A stretch of 64,000 nucleotides of DNA from an uncultured Oscillospiraceae bacterium (GTDB lineage Bacteria > Bacillota > Clostridia > Oscillospirales > Oscillospiraceae): NCBI GenBank assembly GCA_947632155.1, contig CANROF010000003.1, positions 1 through 64,000 on the forward strand, read 5' to 3'. Made by a program: the position numbers and the translations under genes. Below are positions 7,472 through 15,801 of this stretch, in pieces; position 1 is the stretch's first letter; every line of letters starts with the position of its first letter. The notes beneath the pieces are model-generated. The model saw only the letters and a program-made list of their open reading frames with translations. It had not been told where the DNA came from and did not search any database.

Positions 7472-8776
7472 TCACTTCCTCCCATACACCCTCTCCACCG
7501 CACGTCTTACGTCGCGGTAGATCTGGGGGGCGTTGAGGGTGAGGAAACGGCCGTTGTCGTAGAGGACTTTGCCGTCCACCATGGTCATCACCACGTCCCC
7601 GGCCTGGGCGGAGCAGGTGATGAGGGCCAGCGGGTCCAAATTCGGTATGGTGTGGGGGCGGGAGATGTCCAGGGCCGCGATGTCCGCCTTTTTGCCCACC
7701 GTCAGCTCCCCGGTGTCGTCCCGGCCCTGGAGGCGCGCGCCGTTTACCGTGGCCATCCGCACCGTTTCCGCGGGCTTTATCACTGTGGGGTCGCCGGTAT
7801 GGCCGCTGTGGAGGATGGAGGCCAGGTGCAGCTCCTCCATCATATTGAGGTTGTTGTTGGAGGACGCTCCGTCGGTGCCCAGGGCAACGTTGACGCCGGC
7901 GTCCGTAAGGGCGCGCACCGGCGCAAAGCCGCTGCCCAGCTTCATGTTGCTGGAGGGACAGTGTACCGCGGAGACGCCCATGTCGCTCATGAGCTTCATG
8001 TCGTCCTCCGTCACCCAGACGCAGTGGGCGGCGAAGGCGCGGGAGTCGAAGGCCCCCAGATCGGCAAACCACCGGGCCGGGGTGACGCCGTAGCGCTCCA
8101 CGCACGCGTCGTGCTCCTTTTTTGTCTCGGAGAGGTGTATGTGCATGTTCCCGCGCCGCTCCCGGACGAGAGAGGCATAGTATCTCACCACGTCGGGAGT
8201 GCAGGTGTACTCGGCGTGGACGGAGAAGTCGATTTTGATCCGGCCGTCGCCCGCGCCGTCGTATTTGTCGAAGAGAGCCAGGGATTCCTTGATCCGCCGG
8301 TTGTCCTGGGGCCGCTCGGCGGGGTCGAAGCACTGCACCGGACGGCATATGTTGGCCCGGAGGCCCGCCTTTAAGGCCGCCTCCACGGTTTCCTGGGGCT
8401 CCATGTACATATCCGAAAAGGAGGTGGTGCCGGAGGCTATCATCTCCAGCATGGCAAGCTCCGTTCCGGCCCGGATGTCCTCGGCGGTGAGCTTGTCCTC
8501 GATGGGGAATACCGTGTCAAAAAGCCACTCCTGCAATGAAAGCCCGCTGCCGATTCCCCGCAGCAGCGTCATGGCGGTGTGGGTGTGGGCGTTGACGAGG
8601 CCGGGTATCAGGAGCCTGTCGCTCATGTCCCAGTAGATGTCGTAGCGGTCGATGGGCTCGTCGGGCCCGATATAGTCGATGACGCTCCCGTTGACGCCCA
8701 GGCTCCCCCGGCGGATGTATTTGAGTCTCCCGTTTTCCGTGGCAAGTATGTCGCAGTTGGTGAAAAGTCTCCTCAT
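7472..8776 (-). CDS. mtaD: 5-methylthioadenosine / S-adenosylhomocysteine deaminase
   Basis: This 434-residue amidohydrolase (TIM barrel) most likely deaminates S-adenosylhomocysteine and methylthioadenosine to their inosyl forms. Metal and catalytic motifs are visible: NAHTHTAM (metal His pair), DFSVHAEYT, HIHLSETKKE, AHCVWV and LGTDGASSNNNLNM. The ATG at 8776 has GGAGG upstream. It is the last gene of an operon behind purine nucleoside phosphorylase (22-base gap) and faces adenosylhomocysteinase across the shared promoter region. This supports a role in clearing the products of SAM-dependent reactions. Related guanine or cytosine deaminases are less likely. Confidence 0.87.
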   Translation of the reverse strand: MRRLFTNCDILATENGRLKYIRRGSLGVNGSVIDYIGPDEPIDRYDIYWDMSDRLLIPGLVNAHTHTAMTLLRGIGSGLSLQEWLFDTVFPIEDKLTAEDIRAGTELAMLEMIASGTTSFSDMYMEPQETVEAALKAGLRANICRPVQCFDPAERPQDNRRIKESLALFDKYDGAGDGRIKIDFSVHAEYTCTPDVVRYYASLVRERRGNMHIHLSETKKEHDACVERYGVTPARWFADLGAFDSRAFAAHCVWVTEDDMKLMSDMGVSAVHCPSSNMKLGSGFAPVRALTDAGVNVALGTDGASSNNNLNMMEELHLASILHSGHTGDPTVIKPAETVRMATVNGARLQGRDDTGELTVGKKADIAALDISRPHTIPNLDPLALITCSAQAGDVVMTMVDGKVLYDNGRFLTLNAPQIYRDVRRAVERVYGRK

Positions 8777-8798
8777 TTGCGGCGAATCCTCCGTGATT

Positions 8799-9620
8799 TT
8801 ATATATTTGCGATTATATCCTTTACATATTCGGTGAAGGGCCCCTCGATGGCGTTGGCCGTCTCGATGACCTCCTCGCTGGTGAGGGGCACAGGCAGCAC
8901 CCCGGCGGCCATGTTGGTCATCACGGAGAGCGCCAGCAGCGGCAGCTTGCAGTGGGAGGCCGTCAGCGCCTCCGTCACCGTGGACATGCCCACGGCGTCG
9001 CCCCCCAGGGCCCGGATGGCCCGTATCTCCGCCGGCGTCTCGTACTGGGGCCCGGGGGAGAACCAGTAGACCCCCTCGTGGACGGTGAGCGGGCTCTTTT
9101 CGGCAAGCTTCAGCGCCAGGGCGCGCAGGGCCGGGGTGTAGGCGGAGCCCATGTCGAAAAACCGGGGGCCGAACTCGTCCACATTGGGCCCCCGCATGGG
9201 GGAGGCGCCCATGAATTTGATGTGGTCGGAGATGACCATGATGTCCCCGGGCTTATAATCGAGATTCACCGCCCCGGCGGCGTTGGTGAGGATGAGGGCC
9301 CGGATGCCCAGGAGCTTCAAGACCCGCACGGGCAAGGCGAGCTGCTCAAATTCGTACCCCTCATAGTAGTGGAAGCGCCCGGACATGCAGACCACCCGGC
9401 GCCCGGCCACGGTGCCGAAGAGCATCTGCCCGGCGTGGCCGATGGCGGTGGAGAGCAGGAAATTGGGAATCTCGGCGTAGGGCACCGCCACGGGAGCTTC
9501 CACCTGGGCGGCGAAATGCCCCAGTCCAGAGCCCAGGACGATGCCGATCTCCGGCCTCTCCCCGAATTTGTCCAGCAGATAGTCGGCGGCGGCCTTGTAA
9601 TATTCGTAAGTATAGCTCAT
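8799..9620 (-). CDS. punA: Purine nucleoside phosphorylase
   Basis: This 273-residue protein is of the trimeric PNP class (inosine/guanosine/xanthosine phosphorylase). Diagnostic segments are GIVLGSGLGHFA (phosphate loop), GRFHYYEGY, TNAAGAVN, GVYWFSPGPQYETPAEIRA and GMSTVTEA. It splits purine nucleosides with phosphate to base and ribose 1-phosphate. Next to the deaminase it could also act on inosine or methylthioinosine (inference). The ATG at 9620 has AAAGGAG 8 bases upstream. A longer frame starting near 9773 was rejected because it overlaps a better small ORF in another frame. Its start overlaps the stop of that ORF (ATGA), so translation is coupled. Confidence 0.93.
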   Translation of the reverse strand: MSYTYEYYKAAADYLLDKFGERPEIGIVLGSGLGHFAAQVEAPVAVPYAEIPNFLLSTAIGHAGQMLFGTVAGRRVVCMSGRFHYYEGYEFEQLALPVRVLKLLGIRALILTNAAGAVNLDYKPGDIMVISDHIKFMGASPMRGPNVDEFGPRFFDMGSAYTPALRALALKLAEKSPLTVHEGVYWFSPGPQYETPAEIRAIRALGGDAVGMSTVTEALTASHCKLPLLALSVMTNMAAGVLPVPLTSEEVIETANAIEGPFTEYVKDIIANI

Positions 9621-9715
9621 AAAAAGGCTCCTTTCAGCCAGTTGTCCGTGTCCTCCCGTGGGATGCGGGTTTTGCCCGGCGTGCCGGGGAAGAAAAGAAG
9701 CTCGTCGTCGGTCAT
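9617..9715 (-). CDS. 32-residue upstream ORF coupled to punA
   Basis: On the minus strand an ATG at 9715 follows a strong AAAAAGGAGGG site and opens a 32-codon frame (MTDDELLFFPGTPGKTRIPR, then a dozen more residues). Its TGA overlaps the punA ATG as ATGA. A -35/-10 promoter lies 30 bases upstream, so this is the first translated frame of the transcript. It has no membrane segment or known domain. It could be a genuine microprotein or a leader that controls punA translation. I cannot name a function. Confidence 0.5.
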   Translation of the reverse strand: MTDDELLFFPGTPGKTRIPREDTDNWLKGAFL

Positions 9716-9744
9716 ATGCCGCCCTCCTTTTTCCAGTCCCGCTT

Positions 9745-9773
9745 ATTTTACTACAGTTTTTTTCAAATGACAA
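9745..9773 (-). promoter_or_regulatory. Promoter of punA-mtaD
   Basis: On the minus strand TTGTCA (9773-9768) and TAAAAT (9750-9745) are separated by exactly 17 bases, about 30 bases before the 32-codon ORF. It is back to back with the ahcY promoter. Confidence 0.75.
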
Positions 9774-9787
9774 TACAATTATTTATC

Positions 9788-9816
9788 TTTACCTGGAGCG
9801 CGAAGCGTGGTACAAT
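9788..9816 (+). promoter_or_regulatory. Promoter of ahcY
   Basis: TTTACC (9788-9793), 17 bases, then extended -10 TGG-TACAAT (to 9816), 31 bases before the ahcY start. The divergent promoters leave room for shared control, but I see no clear operator or SAM/SAH riboswitch. Confidence 0.6.
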
Positions 9817-9846
9817 TACCTCATACCACTTTTTACGGAGGACGAA

Positions 9847-11094
9847 ATGAGCGAGATAAGAGATATAGCCCTTGCCCCGTCCGGGGAGAGGAAGATCGCC
9901 TGGGCCAAGCGGTATATGCCGCTTTTGAACTCCATCGAGGAGGATTTCAGGCGCGAGAAGCCCTTTGCGGGCCTGAAAATGACCGTGTCCCTCCACCTGG
10001 AGGCCAAATCCGCGGTGCTTTGCCGGGTGCTGATGGAGGGCGGCGCGGACCTGCGTATCACCGGCTGCAACCCACTGTCCACCCAGGACGACGTGACGGC
10101 GGCGCTGGTGTCCGGGGGCGCCCAGGTCTGGTCCGTCTACGGCTGCACTCCGGAGGAGTACGACCGGCACATGGCCGAGGCGCTGTCCTTCGGCCCCAAC
10201 ATCATCATCGACGACGGCGGGGATTTGGTGTCCATGCTCCACCGCTCCATGCGCGACCTGCTGCCCCAGGTCATCGGCGGGTGCGAGGAGACTACCACCG
10301 GCATCATCCGGCTCCACGCCATGGCCCGGGAGGGGGCCCTCAAATTCCCCATGCTCACGGTGAACGACGCCCGGTGCAAGCACTTTTTCGATAACCGCTA
10401 CGGCACCGGCCAGTCGGCGTGGGACGGCATCAACCGGGCCACGAATCTGGTGGTGGCGGGGAAAAACGTGGTGGTGGCCGGCTACGGCTGGTGCGGCCGG
10501 GGCATCGCCATGCGGGCAAAGGGCCTGGGCGCCCGGGTGACGGTGACGGAGATCGACCCCGTGAAGGCCCTGGAGGCCATGATGGACGGCTATGAGGTCA
10601 GGACCATGGACGAGGCCGCCGAATACGGCGATATGTTCATAACCTCCACCGGCTGCTGCCGGGTCATCACCGAGAGGCATTTTGAAAAGATGCGCGACGG
10701 CGCCATTTTGTGCAACGCCGGGCATTTCAACGTGGAGGTGGACGTGGACTGGCTGGAGCGCCACGCCGTCTCCGTCTGCCAGGGCCGGACCGCGGTGACA
10801 AAGGGCTACACGCTCAAAAACGGGAGGACCCTCTTCCTGCTGGCGGAGGGACGGCTTGTAAATCTCGCCTCCGGCGACGGACACCCCGTGGAGATCATGG
10901 ACATGAGCTTCGCCATCCAGGCCCTGGCCGCCAGGTACATCGCCGACCACCGCGACAGCCTCCCCCTGGCCGTCCTCCCCATCCCCGACGACATCGACTA
11001 CGACGTGGCCAGAAGAAAGCTGGCAACGTCGGGAATGACCATCGACACCCTCACCGAGGAGCAGGAAAAGTACCTGGGCTCCTGGGCCCTGTAA
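9847..11094 (+). CDS. ahcY: Adenosylhomocysteinase (or S-inosylhomocysteine hydrolase)
   Basis: This 415-residue NAD-dependent enzyme hydrolyses S-adenosylhomocysteine to homocysteine and a nucleoside. Visible are the substrate-side GCNPLSTQDDV, the catalytic stretch TVNDARCKHFFDNRYGTGQS, the Rossmann motif VAGYGWCGRGIA and NAGHFNVEVD. The ATG at 9847 follows ACGGAGGACGA. The divergent neighbour is a methylthioadenosine/SAH deaminase. In some archaea SAH is first deaminated and the hydrolase then uses the inosyl form; the same route is possible here but unproven. A terminator follows 29 bases after the stop. Confidence 0.93.
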   Translation: MSEIRDIALAPSGERKIAWAKRYMPLLNSIEEDFRREKPFAGLKMTVSLHLEAKSAVLCRVLMEGGADLRITGCNPLSTQDDVTAALVSGGAQVWSVYGCTPEEYDRHMAEALSFGPNIIIDDGGDLVSMLHRSMRDLLPQVIGGCEETTTGIIRLHAMAREGALKFPMLTVNDARCKHFFDNRYGTGQSAWDGINRATNLVVAGKNVVVAGYGWCGRGIAMRAKGLGARVTVTEIDPVKALEAMMDGYEVRTMDEAAEYGDMFITSTGCCRVITERHFEKMRDGAILCNAGHFNVEVDVDWLERHAVSVCQGRTAVTKGYTLKNGRTLFLLAEGRLVNLASGDGHPVEIMDMSFAIQALAARYIADHRDSLPLAVLPIPDDIDYDVARRKLATSGMTIDTLTEEQEKYLGSWAL

Positions 11095-11123
11095 AAAATC
11101 CCCGCCCCATCTCTTTACCAATA

Positions 11124-11162
11124 AACGCCAAAAGGGCCGTCTCCGGCGGCTCTTTTGGCGTT
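11124..11162. terminator. Terminator between ahcY and tepA
   Basis: AACGCCAAAAG pairs with CTTTTGGCGTT around an inner GCCG/CGGC stem, with T-runs on both strands. It lies between convergent ahcY and tepA and can serve both. Confidence 0.85.
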
Positions 11163-11167
11163 TTCGT

Positions 11168-11878
11168 TCATTCACTTTCCCCTTTGGGGGACGGACGTTT
11201 GCTTCGCGCTATCTCCCCGTGCAGATACTCCAGGGCGTCGGAGAGGCCGCCTACGCGGTCGATGAGGCCGCTCTCTACCGCCTCCTCGCCGTAGATGACG
11301 GTGCCCACATCGGCGGCGAGCTCGCCGGTCTTCAGCATGAGCTCCGTGAATTTTTCCCGGGTGATTCGGGAATTTTCCGTGACAAAACGGACGATTCGCT
11401 CCTGAATCTTGCCAAAATAGTTGTATGTCTGGGGCACGCCGATGACGACCCCCGTCAGGCGCACCGGGTGGATGGTCATGGCCGCGGACGGCGCGATCAT
11501 GCTCATCTTCGCCGCCACGGCCAGGGGCACGCCGATGGAGTGCCCTCCGCCCAGGACGAGAGACACCGTGGGCTTGCTCATCCCGGCGATGAGCTCGGCG
11601 ATGGCAAGGCCCGCCTCCACGTCGCCCCCCTGGGTGTTGAGGAGGATGAGGAGCCCGTCGATGTCCTCGGACTCCTCAATGGCGGCGAGCTGGGGCATGA
11701 CGTGCTCGTACTTTGTGGTCTTGTTGTCCGCGGGCAGGAGCTGGTGGCCCTCGATCTGGCCGGCGATGGTGAGACAGTGGATGGTCCCCCGCTCAGAGCG
11801 CACGGTGGAGGAGCCCATGTCCTCGATCTGGTCTTTCTGGTAGATCTCCTCCGGCTTTTTCGTTTCGTTTTCAGGCAT
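11168..11878 (-). CDS. tepA: ClpP-like serine protease TepA
   Basis: This 236-residue protein belongs to the ClpP/crotonase fold family of translocation-enhancing protein TepA (YmfB) of Bacillus. The signature runs TIAGQIEGHQLLP, NKTTKYEHVMPQLAAIE, LNTQGGDVEAGLAIAE, the nucleophile Ser114 in GGGHSIGVPLA, and His137 in TIHPVRLTG. TepA is a cytosolic protease linked to protein secretion and sporulation in Bacillus; its exact substrates are unclear. Its ribosome site lies inside a strong hairpin just upstream. Confidence 0.92.
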   Translation of the reverse strand: MPENETKKPEEIYQKDQIEDMGSSTVRSERGTIHCLTIAGQIEGHQLLPADNKTTKYEHVMPQLAAIEESEDIDGLLILLNTQGGDVEAGLAIAELIAGMSKPTVSLVLGGGHSIGVPLAVAAKMSMIAPSAAMTIHPVRLTGVVIGVPQTYNYFGKIQERIVRFVTENSRITREKFTELMLKTGELAADVGTVIYGEEAVESGLIDRVGGLSDALEYLHGEIARSKRPSPKGESE

Positions 11879-11885
11879 AAAAATC

Positions 11886-11917
11886 CCCCTTTCGGGTCAG
11901 TTTTCCCGAAAGGGGGT
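11886..11917 (-). terminator. Terminator-like hairpin carrying the tepA ribosome site
   Basis: A perfect 12-bp stem (CCCCCTTTCGGG with CCCGAAAGGGGG) with an 8-base loop is followed on the minus strand by ATTTTT and then directly by the tepA ATG. It ends the transcript of the prfA-tsaC-coaE-M18 operon. Its descending arm contains AAAGGGGG, the only ribosome site of tepA, so read-through transcripts would have that site paired. Confidence 0.8.
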
Positions 11918-11963
11918 ATTTTTATGCGGGGCTTGGAGAACGGGCCGGCCCAACCGGAAATTC

Positions 11964-13349
11964 TTATTTCGACGCGTACACGGCCTTCATGGCCTTGTAG
12001 GTCATGTAGCAGTCGTGCTTGGCCACGATCTCGTAGGGGGAGTGCATACTGAGCACGGGGACGCCGGCGTCCACGGTGTCGATGTTGCGGTTGCCCATGT
12101 AGCAGGCCACGGTGCCGCCGCCGCCCTCGTCCACACGTCCAAGCTCCGCGTACTGCCAGACGACGTCGCTTTGGGCGAAGATGCGGCGAATCTTGCCCAT
12201 GACCTCGGCGCTGGCGTCGTTGGAGCCGGACTTGCCGCCGCGGCCCGTGAATTTGGCGATGCCCACGCCGTAGTTGAGCTTGGAGTTGTTGCGCAGCTCC
12301 GAAACCTCCGGCCAGGTGGGGTCGAAGGCGTTGGTGACGTCGGCGGAGACGCAGAAGGAGCGCTCAAAGCAGTGCTCCAACTTCACGCTCTGCTTGTCGC
12401 ACAGGTCGCCCATGAAGCACTCGAAGGCCTCGCTGATCATGCCGGAGACGCCCACGGAGCCGATCTCCTCCTTGTCGGCCAGGATGCAGACGGCGGTCTT
12501 CTCGGGGGCCTCCGTCTCGTAAATGGCCTGGAGCTCCGCGAAGGCGCACACCCGGTCGTCGTGGCCGTAGCCGGCGATGAGGGAGCGGTCAAGCCCGGCC
12601 TCCCGCACGGGGAAGGCGGGGACGGCCTCAATCTCGGCGGAGAGGAAGTCCTCCTCAGTGATGCCGTACTTCTCGTTCAAAATCTTCATGACGTTGAGCT
12701 TCACCCGGTCCGCGCCCTTGTCGTCCTTCACGGGCAGGGAGCCCAAGATGATGTTCAGCTTCTCGCCGGGGATGGCCTTGGCCAGGGGCTGCTCGGACTG
12801 CTTGGCCGCCAGATGCGGCAGGAGGTCGGAGATATAGAGGATGGGGTCGGCGGGGTCGGCGCCTATGTTGACGGTGACGTTCTCCCCGGTCTTCAGGGCC
12901 ACCACGCCGTGGAGCTCCAGGGGGATGGTCACCCACTGGTACTTGCGGATGCCGCCGTAGTAGTGGGTCTTGAAGTAGGCCAGCTCGTTCTGCTCGTAGA
13001 GGGGGATCTGCTTGAGGTCCAGGCGCGGGGAGTCGATGTGGGCGGCGCAGATGTTGGCGCCCTCCGCCATGCTCTCGCGTCCCACCACGGCCAGGAGCAG
13101 CAGCTTGCCCCGGACGGAACGGTAGAGCTTGTCCCCGGCCTTTATGGGGGCGGAGCGGTCAAATTCGTGGAAGCCGTACTTTTTGGCAAGCTCCACGGCC
13201 TCGGACACCGCCAGACGCTCGGTCTTGGCCTTCTGAAGATAGTCCATGTACTTCCGGCAGTAGTCCTCCGACAGCTTCAGCTCGCCGTCGTCCAAAAGGT
13301 CGTGGACGTGCTTCTGCTTATAAAAAAGTTCATCGCGCGGGTCTGACAT
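11964..13349 (-). CDS. M18-family aminopeptidase
   Basis: This 461-residue metallopeptidase of family M18 removes N-terminal residues, often acidic ones, from peptides in the cytoplasm. Zinc ligands are visible in AAHIDSPRLD, GYGHDDRVCAF, DKEEIGSVGVSG and the C-terminal SMHSPYE; GGKSGSNDASAEV and GGGGTVACYMG are also typical. The start follows the coaE stop with no gap (TAA then ATG), so it is the last gene of the prfA operon. Confidence 0.93.
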   Translation of the reverse strand: MSDPRDELFYKQKHVHDLLDDGELKLSEDYCRKYMDYLQKAKTERLAVSEAVELAKKYGFHEFDRSAPIKAGDKLYRSVRGKLLLLAVVGRESMAEGANICAAHIDSPRLDLKQIPLYEQNELAYFKTHYYGGIRKYQWVTIPLELHGVVALKTGENVTVNIGADPADPILYISDLLPHLAAKQSEQPLAKAIPGEKLNIILGSLPVKDDKGADRVKLNVMKILNEKYGITEEDFLSAEIEAVPAFPVREAGLDRSLIAGYGHDDRVCAFAELQAIYETEAPEKTAVCILADKEEIGSVGVSGMISEAFECFMGDLCDKQSVKLEHCFERSFCVSADVTNAFDPTWPEVSELRNNSKLNYGVGIAKFTGRGGKSGSNDASAEVMGKIRRIFAQSDVVWQYAELGRVDEGGGGTVACYMGNRNIDTVDAGVPVLSMHSPYEIVAKHDCYMTYKAMKAVYASK

Positions 13350-13928
13350 TTATAAATACCTCCTGAAAAATTCCTGACAGTACCGGAAAAACTCCCGGCT
13401 GTCGGGGAAATTGTTGACAAGCCTGTGGGCGCAGCGGCCCTCGAAATAGCCGTCCGGCTTCTGGGCGTTGACCCGGGCCTCGGCGCGGCTCCGGTCAATG
13501 CCGTCCCGGAGCATGACGCGGGCGACCCGGAGCTCCCTGGGCGCCGTGACGAACACCGTGTCGTCGCAAAGCCCGGAGATGCCGCTTTCAAAAAGCGCTA
13601 TGGCGTCGATGGCCGCCAGGGGCGCCCGGGCCGCGCCCAGCCGCTCCCGCACCTCCCGGAGCACATAGGGGTGGGTGACGGCGTCGAGCCGGCTTAACGC
13701 CTCCGGGTCCGAAAAGACCCGATTTGCCAGGGCCCGCCGGTCCAGCCGCCCCTCCGCCACCGTCCCGGGGAAGCGCTCCCCGATCTTGCGGAGCATATCG
13801 CCGCCGGAGGACAGAAGCTGCCCGTATATTTCGTCGCAGTCAAAGACCACGCCGCCCAGGGACTCCACCGCCCGCAGGGCCGTGGTCTTGCCCGCACCCG
13901 TGGGGCCGGTTATCCCGATGACCTTCAT
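13350..13928 (-). CDS. coaE: Dephospho-CoA kinase
   Basis: CoaE phosphorylates dephospho-CoA at the 3' hydroxyl in the last step of coenzyme A synthesis. The 192-residue protein has the P-loop GITGPTGAGKTTA, the CoA-side VFDCDEIYGQLL, VTHPYV and the LID-like DGIDRSRAEARVNAQ. The ATG overlaps the tsaC stop (ATGA), indicating coupled translation. Confidence 0.93.
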   Translation of the reverse strand: MKVIGITGPTGAGKTTALRAVESLGGVVFDCDEIYGQLLSSGGDMLRKIGERFPGTVAEGRLDRRALANRVFSDPEALSRLDAVTHPYVLREVRERLGAARAPLAAIDAIALFESGISGLCDDTVFVTAPRELRVARVMLRDGIDRSRAEARVNAQKPDGYFEGRCAHRLVNNFPDSREFFRYCQEFFRRYL

Positions 13929-14545
13929 TTTACCACCGCTCCCAGCGTTTTTTCAATAGCTTCCTTGGATAAAGCCCCCAAACGGACAATTTTCGCAATG
14001 TCCCCGGTGAGGTCCACCACCGTGGAGGGCACCCCTCCCGGGCAGACGCCGCCGTCCAGCACCGCGTCCACGCGGCCCCGAAAGATCGCCAGCGCCTCCG
14101 CGCCGCTGACGGCGGCGGGCTCCCCGGACAGATTGGCGCTGGTACCGGTGAGGGGAAAGCCGACGAGCCGCAGGAGCTCCAAGGTCGCCTTGTCGTCCGG
14201 CGCCCGGACGCCCACGCCCTCGCCCCCGGCGGTTATCTCGTCCGGGACGATCTCCCGGCGGGGCAGGATCACCGTCAGCGGCCCGGGCCAGAAGCGGCTC
14301 AGGCGCCGGGCGGCCTCGTTTACGCGGCAAAAGCGCTCCGCGTCCGCAAGGCCCGTGACAAAGAGGCTGATGGGCTTCGCCTCCGGCCGGCCCTTGGCGG
14401 CGAAAATCCTCCGTACCGCCTCCGGCGAAAGCCCGTTGGCCGCCAGGCCGTAGACCGTCTCCGTGGGCACGGCGGCCACGCCGCCCCTTTTCAGAATATC
14501 CGCGCACAGCCCCACATCCCCAGGCCCCAAAAGCAGCGTCTCCAC
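13925..14545 (-). CDS. tsaC: Threonylcarbamoyl-AMP synthase (Sua5/YrdC)
   Basis: This 206-residue YrdC-fold enzyme makes threonylcarbamoyl-AMP, the donor for t6A37 of ANN-reading tRNAs. Motifs are AAVPTETVYGLAANG, KGRPEAKPIS, FWPGPLTVIL, GVRAPDD and TGTSANLSGEPA. It is the YrdC-domain-only length without the longer Sua5 C-terminal domain. It starts with GTG at 14545, two bases after the prfA stop, with AAAGGAG inside the end of prfA. Confidence 0.93.
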   Translation of the reverse strand: METLLLGPGDVGLCADILKRGGVAAVPTETVYGLAANGLSPEAVRRIFAAKGRPEAKPISLFVTGLADAERFCRVNEAARRLSRFWPGPLTVILPRREIVPDEITAGGEGVGVRAPDDKATLELLRLVGFPLTGTSANLSGEPAAVSGAEALAIFRGRVDAVLDGGVCPGGVPSTVVDLTGDIAKIVRLGALSKEAIEKTLGAVVK

Positions 14546-14547
14546 GG

Positions 14548-15606
14548 TCAGTTTTCTCCTTTAAGTTTTTCCGCCTGGTCGGCGGTGATGAGGGCGTCGA
14601 TGAGCTCATCCAGGGCGCCGTTCATGATCTGGTCGATTTTATAGAGGGTCAGGTTTATCCGGTGGTCCGTCACCCGGCCCTGGGGGAAGTTGTAGGTCCG
14701 TATCCGCTCCGACCTGTCCCCGGAGCCCACCTGGCTGCGGCGCTGGGCGGCCACGGCGGCGTCCCGGCGGCGGCGCTCGGCGTCGGCAAGGCGTGAGGCC
14801 AAAATCTTCATGGCCCGGTCCTTATTTTTGTACTGGCTGCGCTCGTCCTGGCACTCCACCACCGTCCCGGTGGGCAGGTGCGTGATGCGGATGGCCGTCT
14901 CGGTCTTGTTGACCTTCTGGCCCCCCGCGCCGGTGGAACGGAAGGTGTCGATCTGCAGGTCCCTGGGGTCTATCTCAAACTCCACCTCCTCCATCTCCGG
15001 CAGCACCGCCACGGTGGCGGCGCTGGTCTGGATGCGCCCGGAGGACTCGGTGACGGGCACCCGCTGGACCCGGTGGACGCCGGACTCGAACTTGAGCCGG
15101 GAGTAGGCCCCCTCCCCGTCGATGATGAGGCTGACCTCCTTGACGCCGCCGAGCTGCGTGTCGTTAAGGTACGCTATCTCCACCTGCCAGCCCCGGAGCT
15201 CCGCGTACATGGCGTACATCCGGTAGAGGTCCGAAGCGAAGAGCGCGGATTCCTCGCCCCCCACCCCGGCGCGTATCTCCATGATGACGCCCCTCTGGTC
15301 GTTGGGGTCCCGGGGCAGGAGCAGCAGCTTCAGCTCCCGCTCCGCCTTTTCAAGCCCGTCCCGGGCCGCGTCCAGCTCCTCCCGGGCCATCTCACCAAGC
15401 TCCGGGTCGGAGAGCAGCCCGCGGGCGTCCTCCACGGCCTCCCCGAAGCTCCGCCAGCGCCGGTAGCACTCCACCACGGGCTCCAGCTCCTTGACCTCCC
15501 GGGCGAGGCGCGCGTAGAGGGCGGGGTCGGAGTAGACCTCAGGCGTCTCCAGCCGCGCGCGGGTGCCGTCGTACTTTTTTTCGATTTCGGCCAGCTTTTC
15601 AAACAT
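14548..15606 (-). CDS. prfA: Peptide chain release factor 1
   Basis: RF1 recognises UAA and UAG and triggers peptide release. The 352-residue protein has the PxT codon-reading motif ([10 protein letters not shown]), the catalytic GGQ ([15 protein letters not shown]) and the RF1 C-terminal [23 protein letters not shown] replaces the more usual PAT. The ATG at 15606 has GAGGGT upstream; an in-frame ATG at 15627 has no site. It heads the operon prfA-tsaC-coaE-aminopeptidase. Confidence 0.95.
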   Translation of the reverse strand: MFEKLAEIEKKYDGTRARLETPEVYSDPALYARLAREVKELEPVVECYRRWRSFGEAVEDARGLLSDPELGEMAREELDAARDGLEKAERELKLLLLPRDPNDQRGVIMEIRAGVGGEESALFASDLYRMYAMYAELRGWQVEIAYLNDTQLGGVKEVSLIIDGEGAYSRLKFESGVHRVQRVPVTESSGRIQTSAATVAVLPEMEEVEFEIDPRDLQIDTFRSTGAGGQKVNKTETAIRITHLPTGTVVECQDERSQYKNKDRAMKILASRLADAERRRRDAAVAAQRRSQVGSGDRSERIRTYNFPQGRVTDHRINLTLYKIDQIMNGALDELIDALITADQAEKLKGEN

Positions 15607-15639
15607 GGCGTTACCCTCGGAATACATTAGTATTTATCT

Positions 15640-15669
15640 ATATTAAATCCACACCGCCCCAAAAGTCAA
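15640..15669 (-). promoter_or_regulatory. Promoter of the prfA operon
   Basis: On the minus strand TTGACT (15669-15664), an 18-base spacer and TAATAT (15645-15640) lie about 35 bases before the prfA start. Confidence 0.6.
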
Positions 15670-15739
15670 CCTCAAAATGCCCTGACTTACATATTTTACT
15701 ACGCACCGCAAGGTTCTTCAACAAAACATGGAGTTTTTC

Positions 15740-15768
15740 TCCACAACCGCGCGGGAGTATGCTATAAT
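15740..15768 (+). promoter_or_regulatory. Promoter of the two-component genes
   Basis: TCCACA (15740-15745), 17 bases, then extended -10 TGC-TATAAT (to 15768), 34 bases before the response regulator. Confidence 0.7.
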
Positions 15769-15801
15769 AGCCTCGTGATTTATCTGCGGGGAGGCGGAGA
15801 G

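Noticed and set aside
12015..13346. A 443-codon open frame on the plus strand opposite the M18 aminopeptidase
   Set aside because: Val/Gly/His-rich shadow of a well-recognised gene, with no ribosome site or domain.
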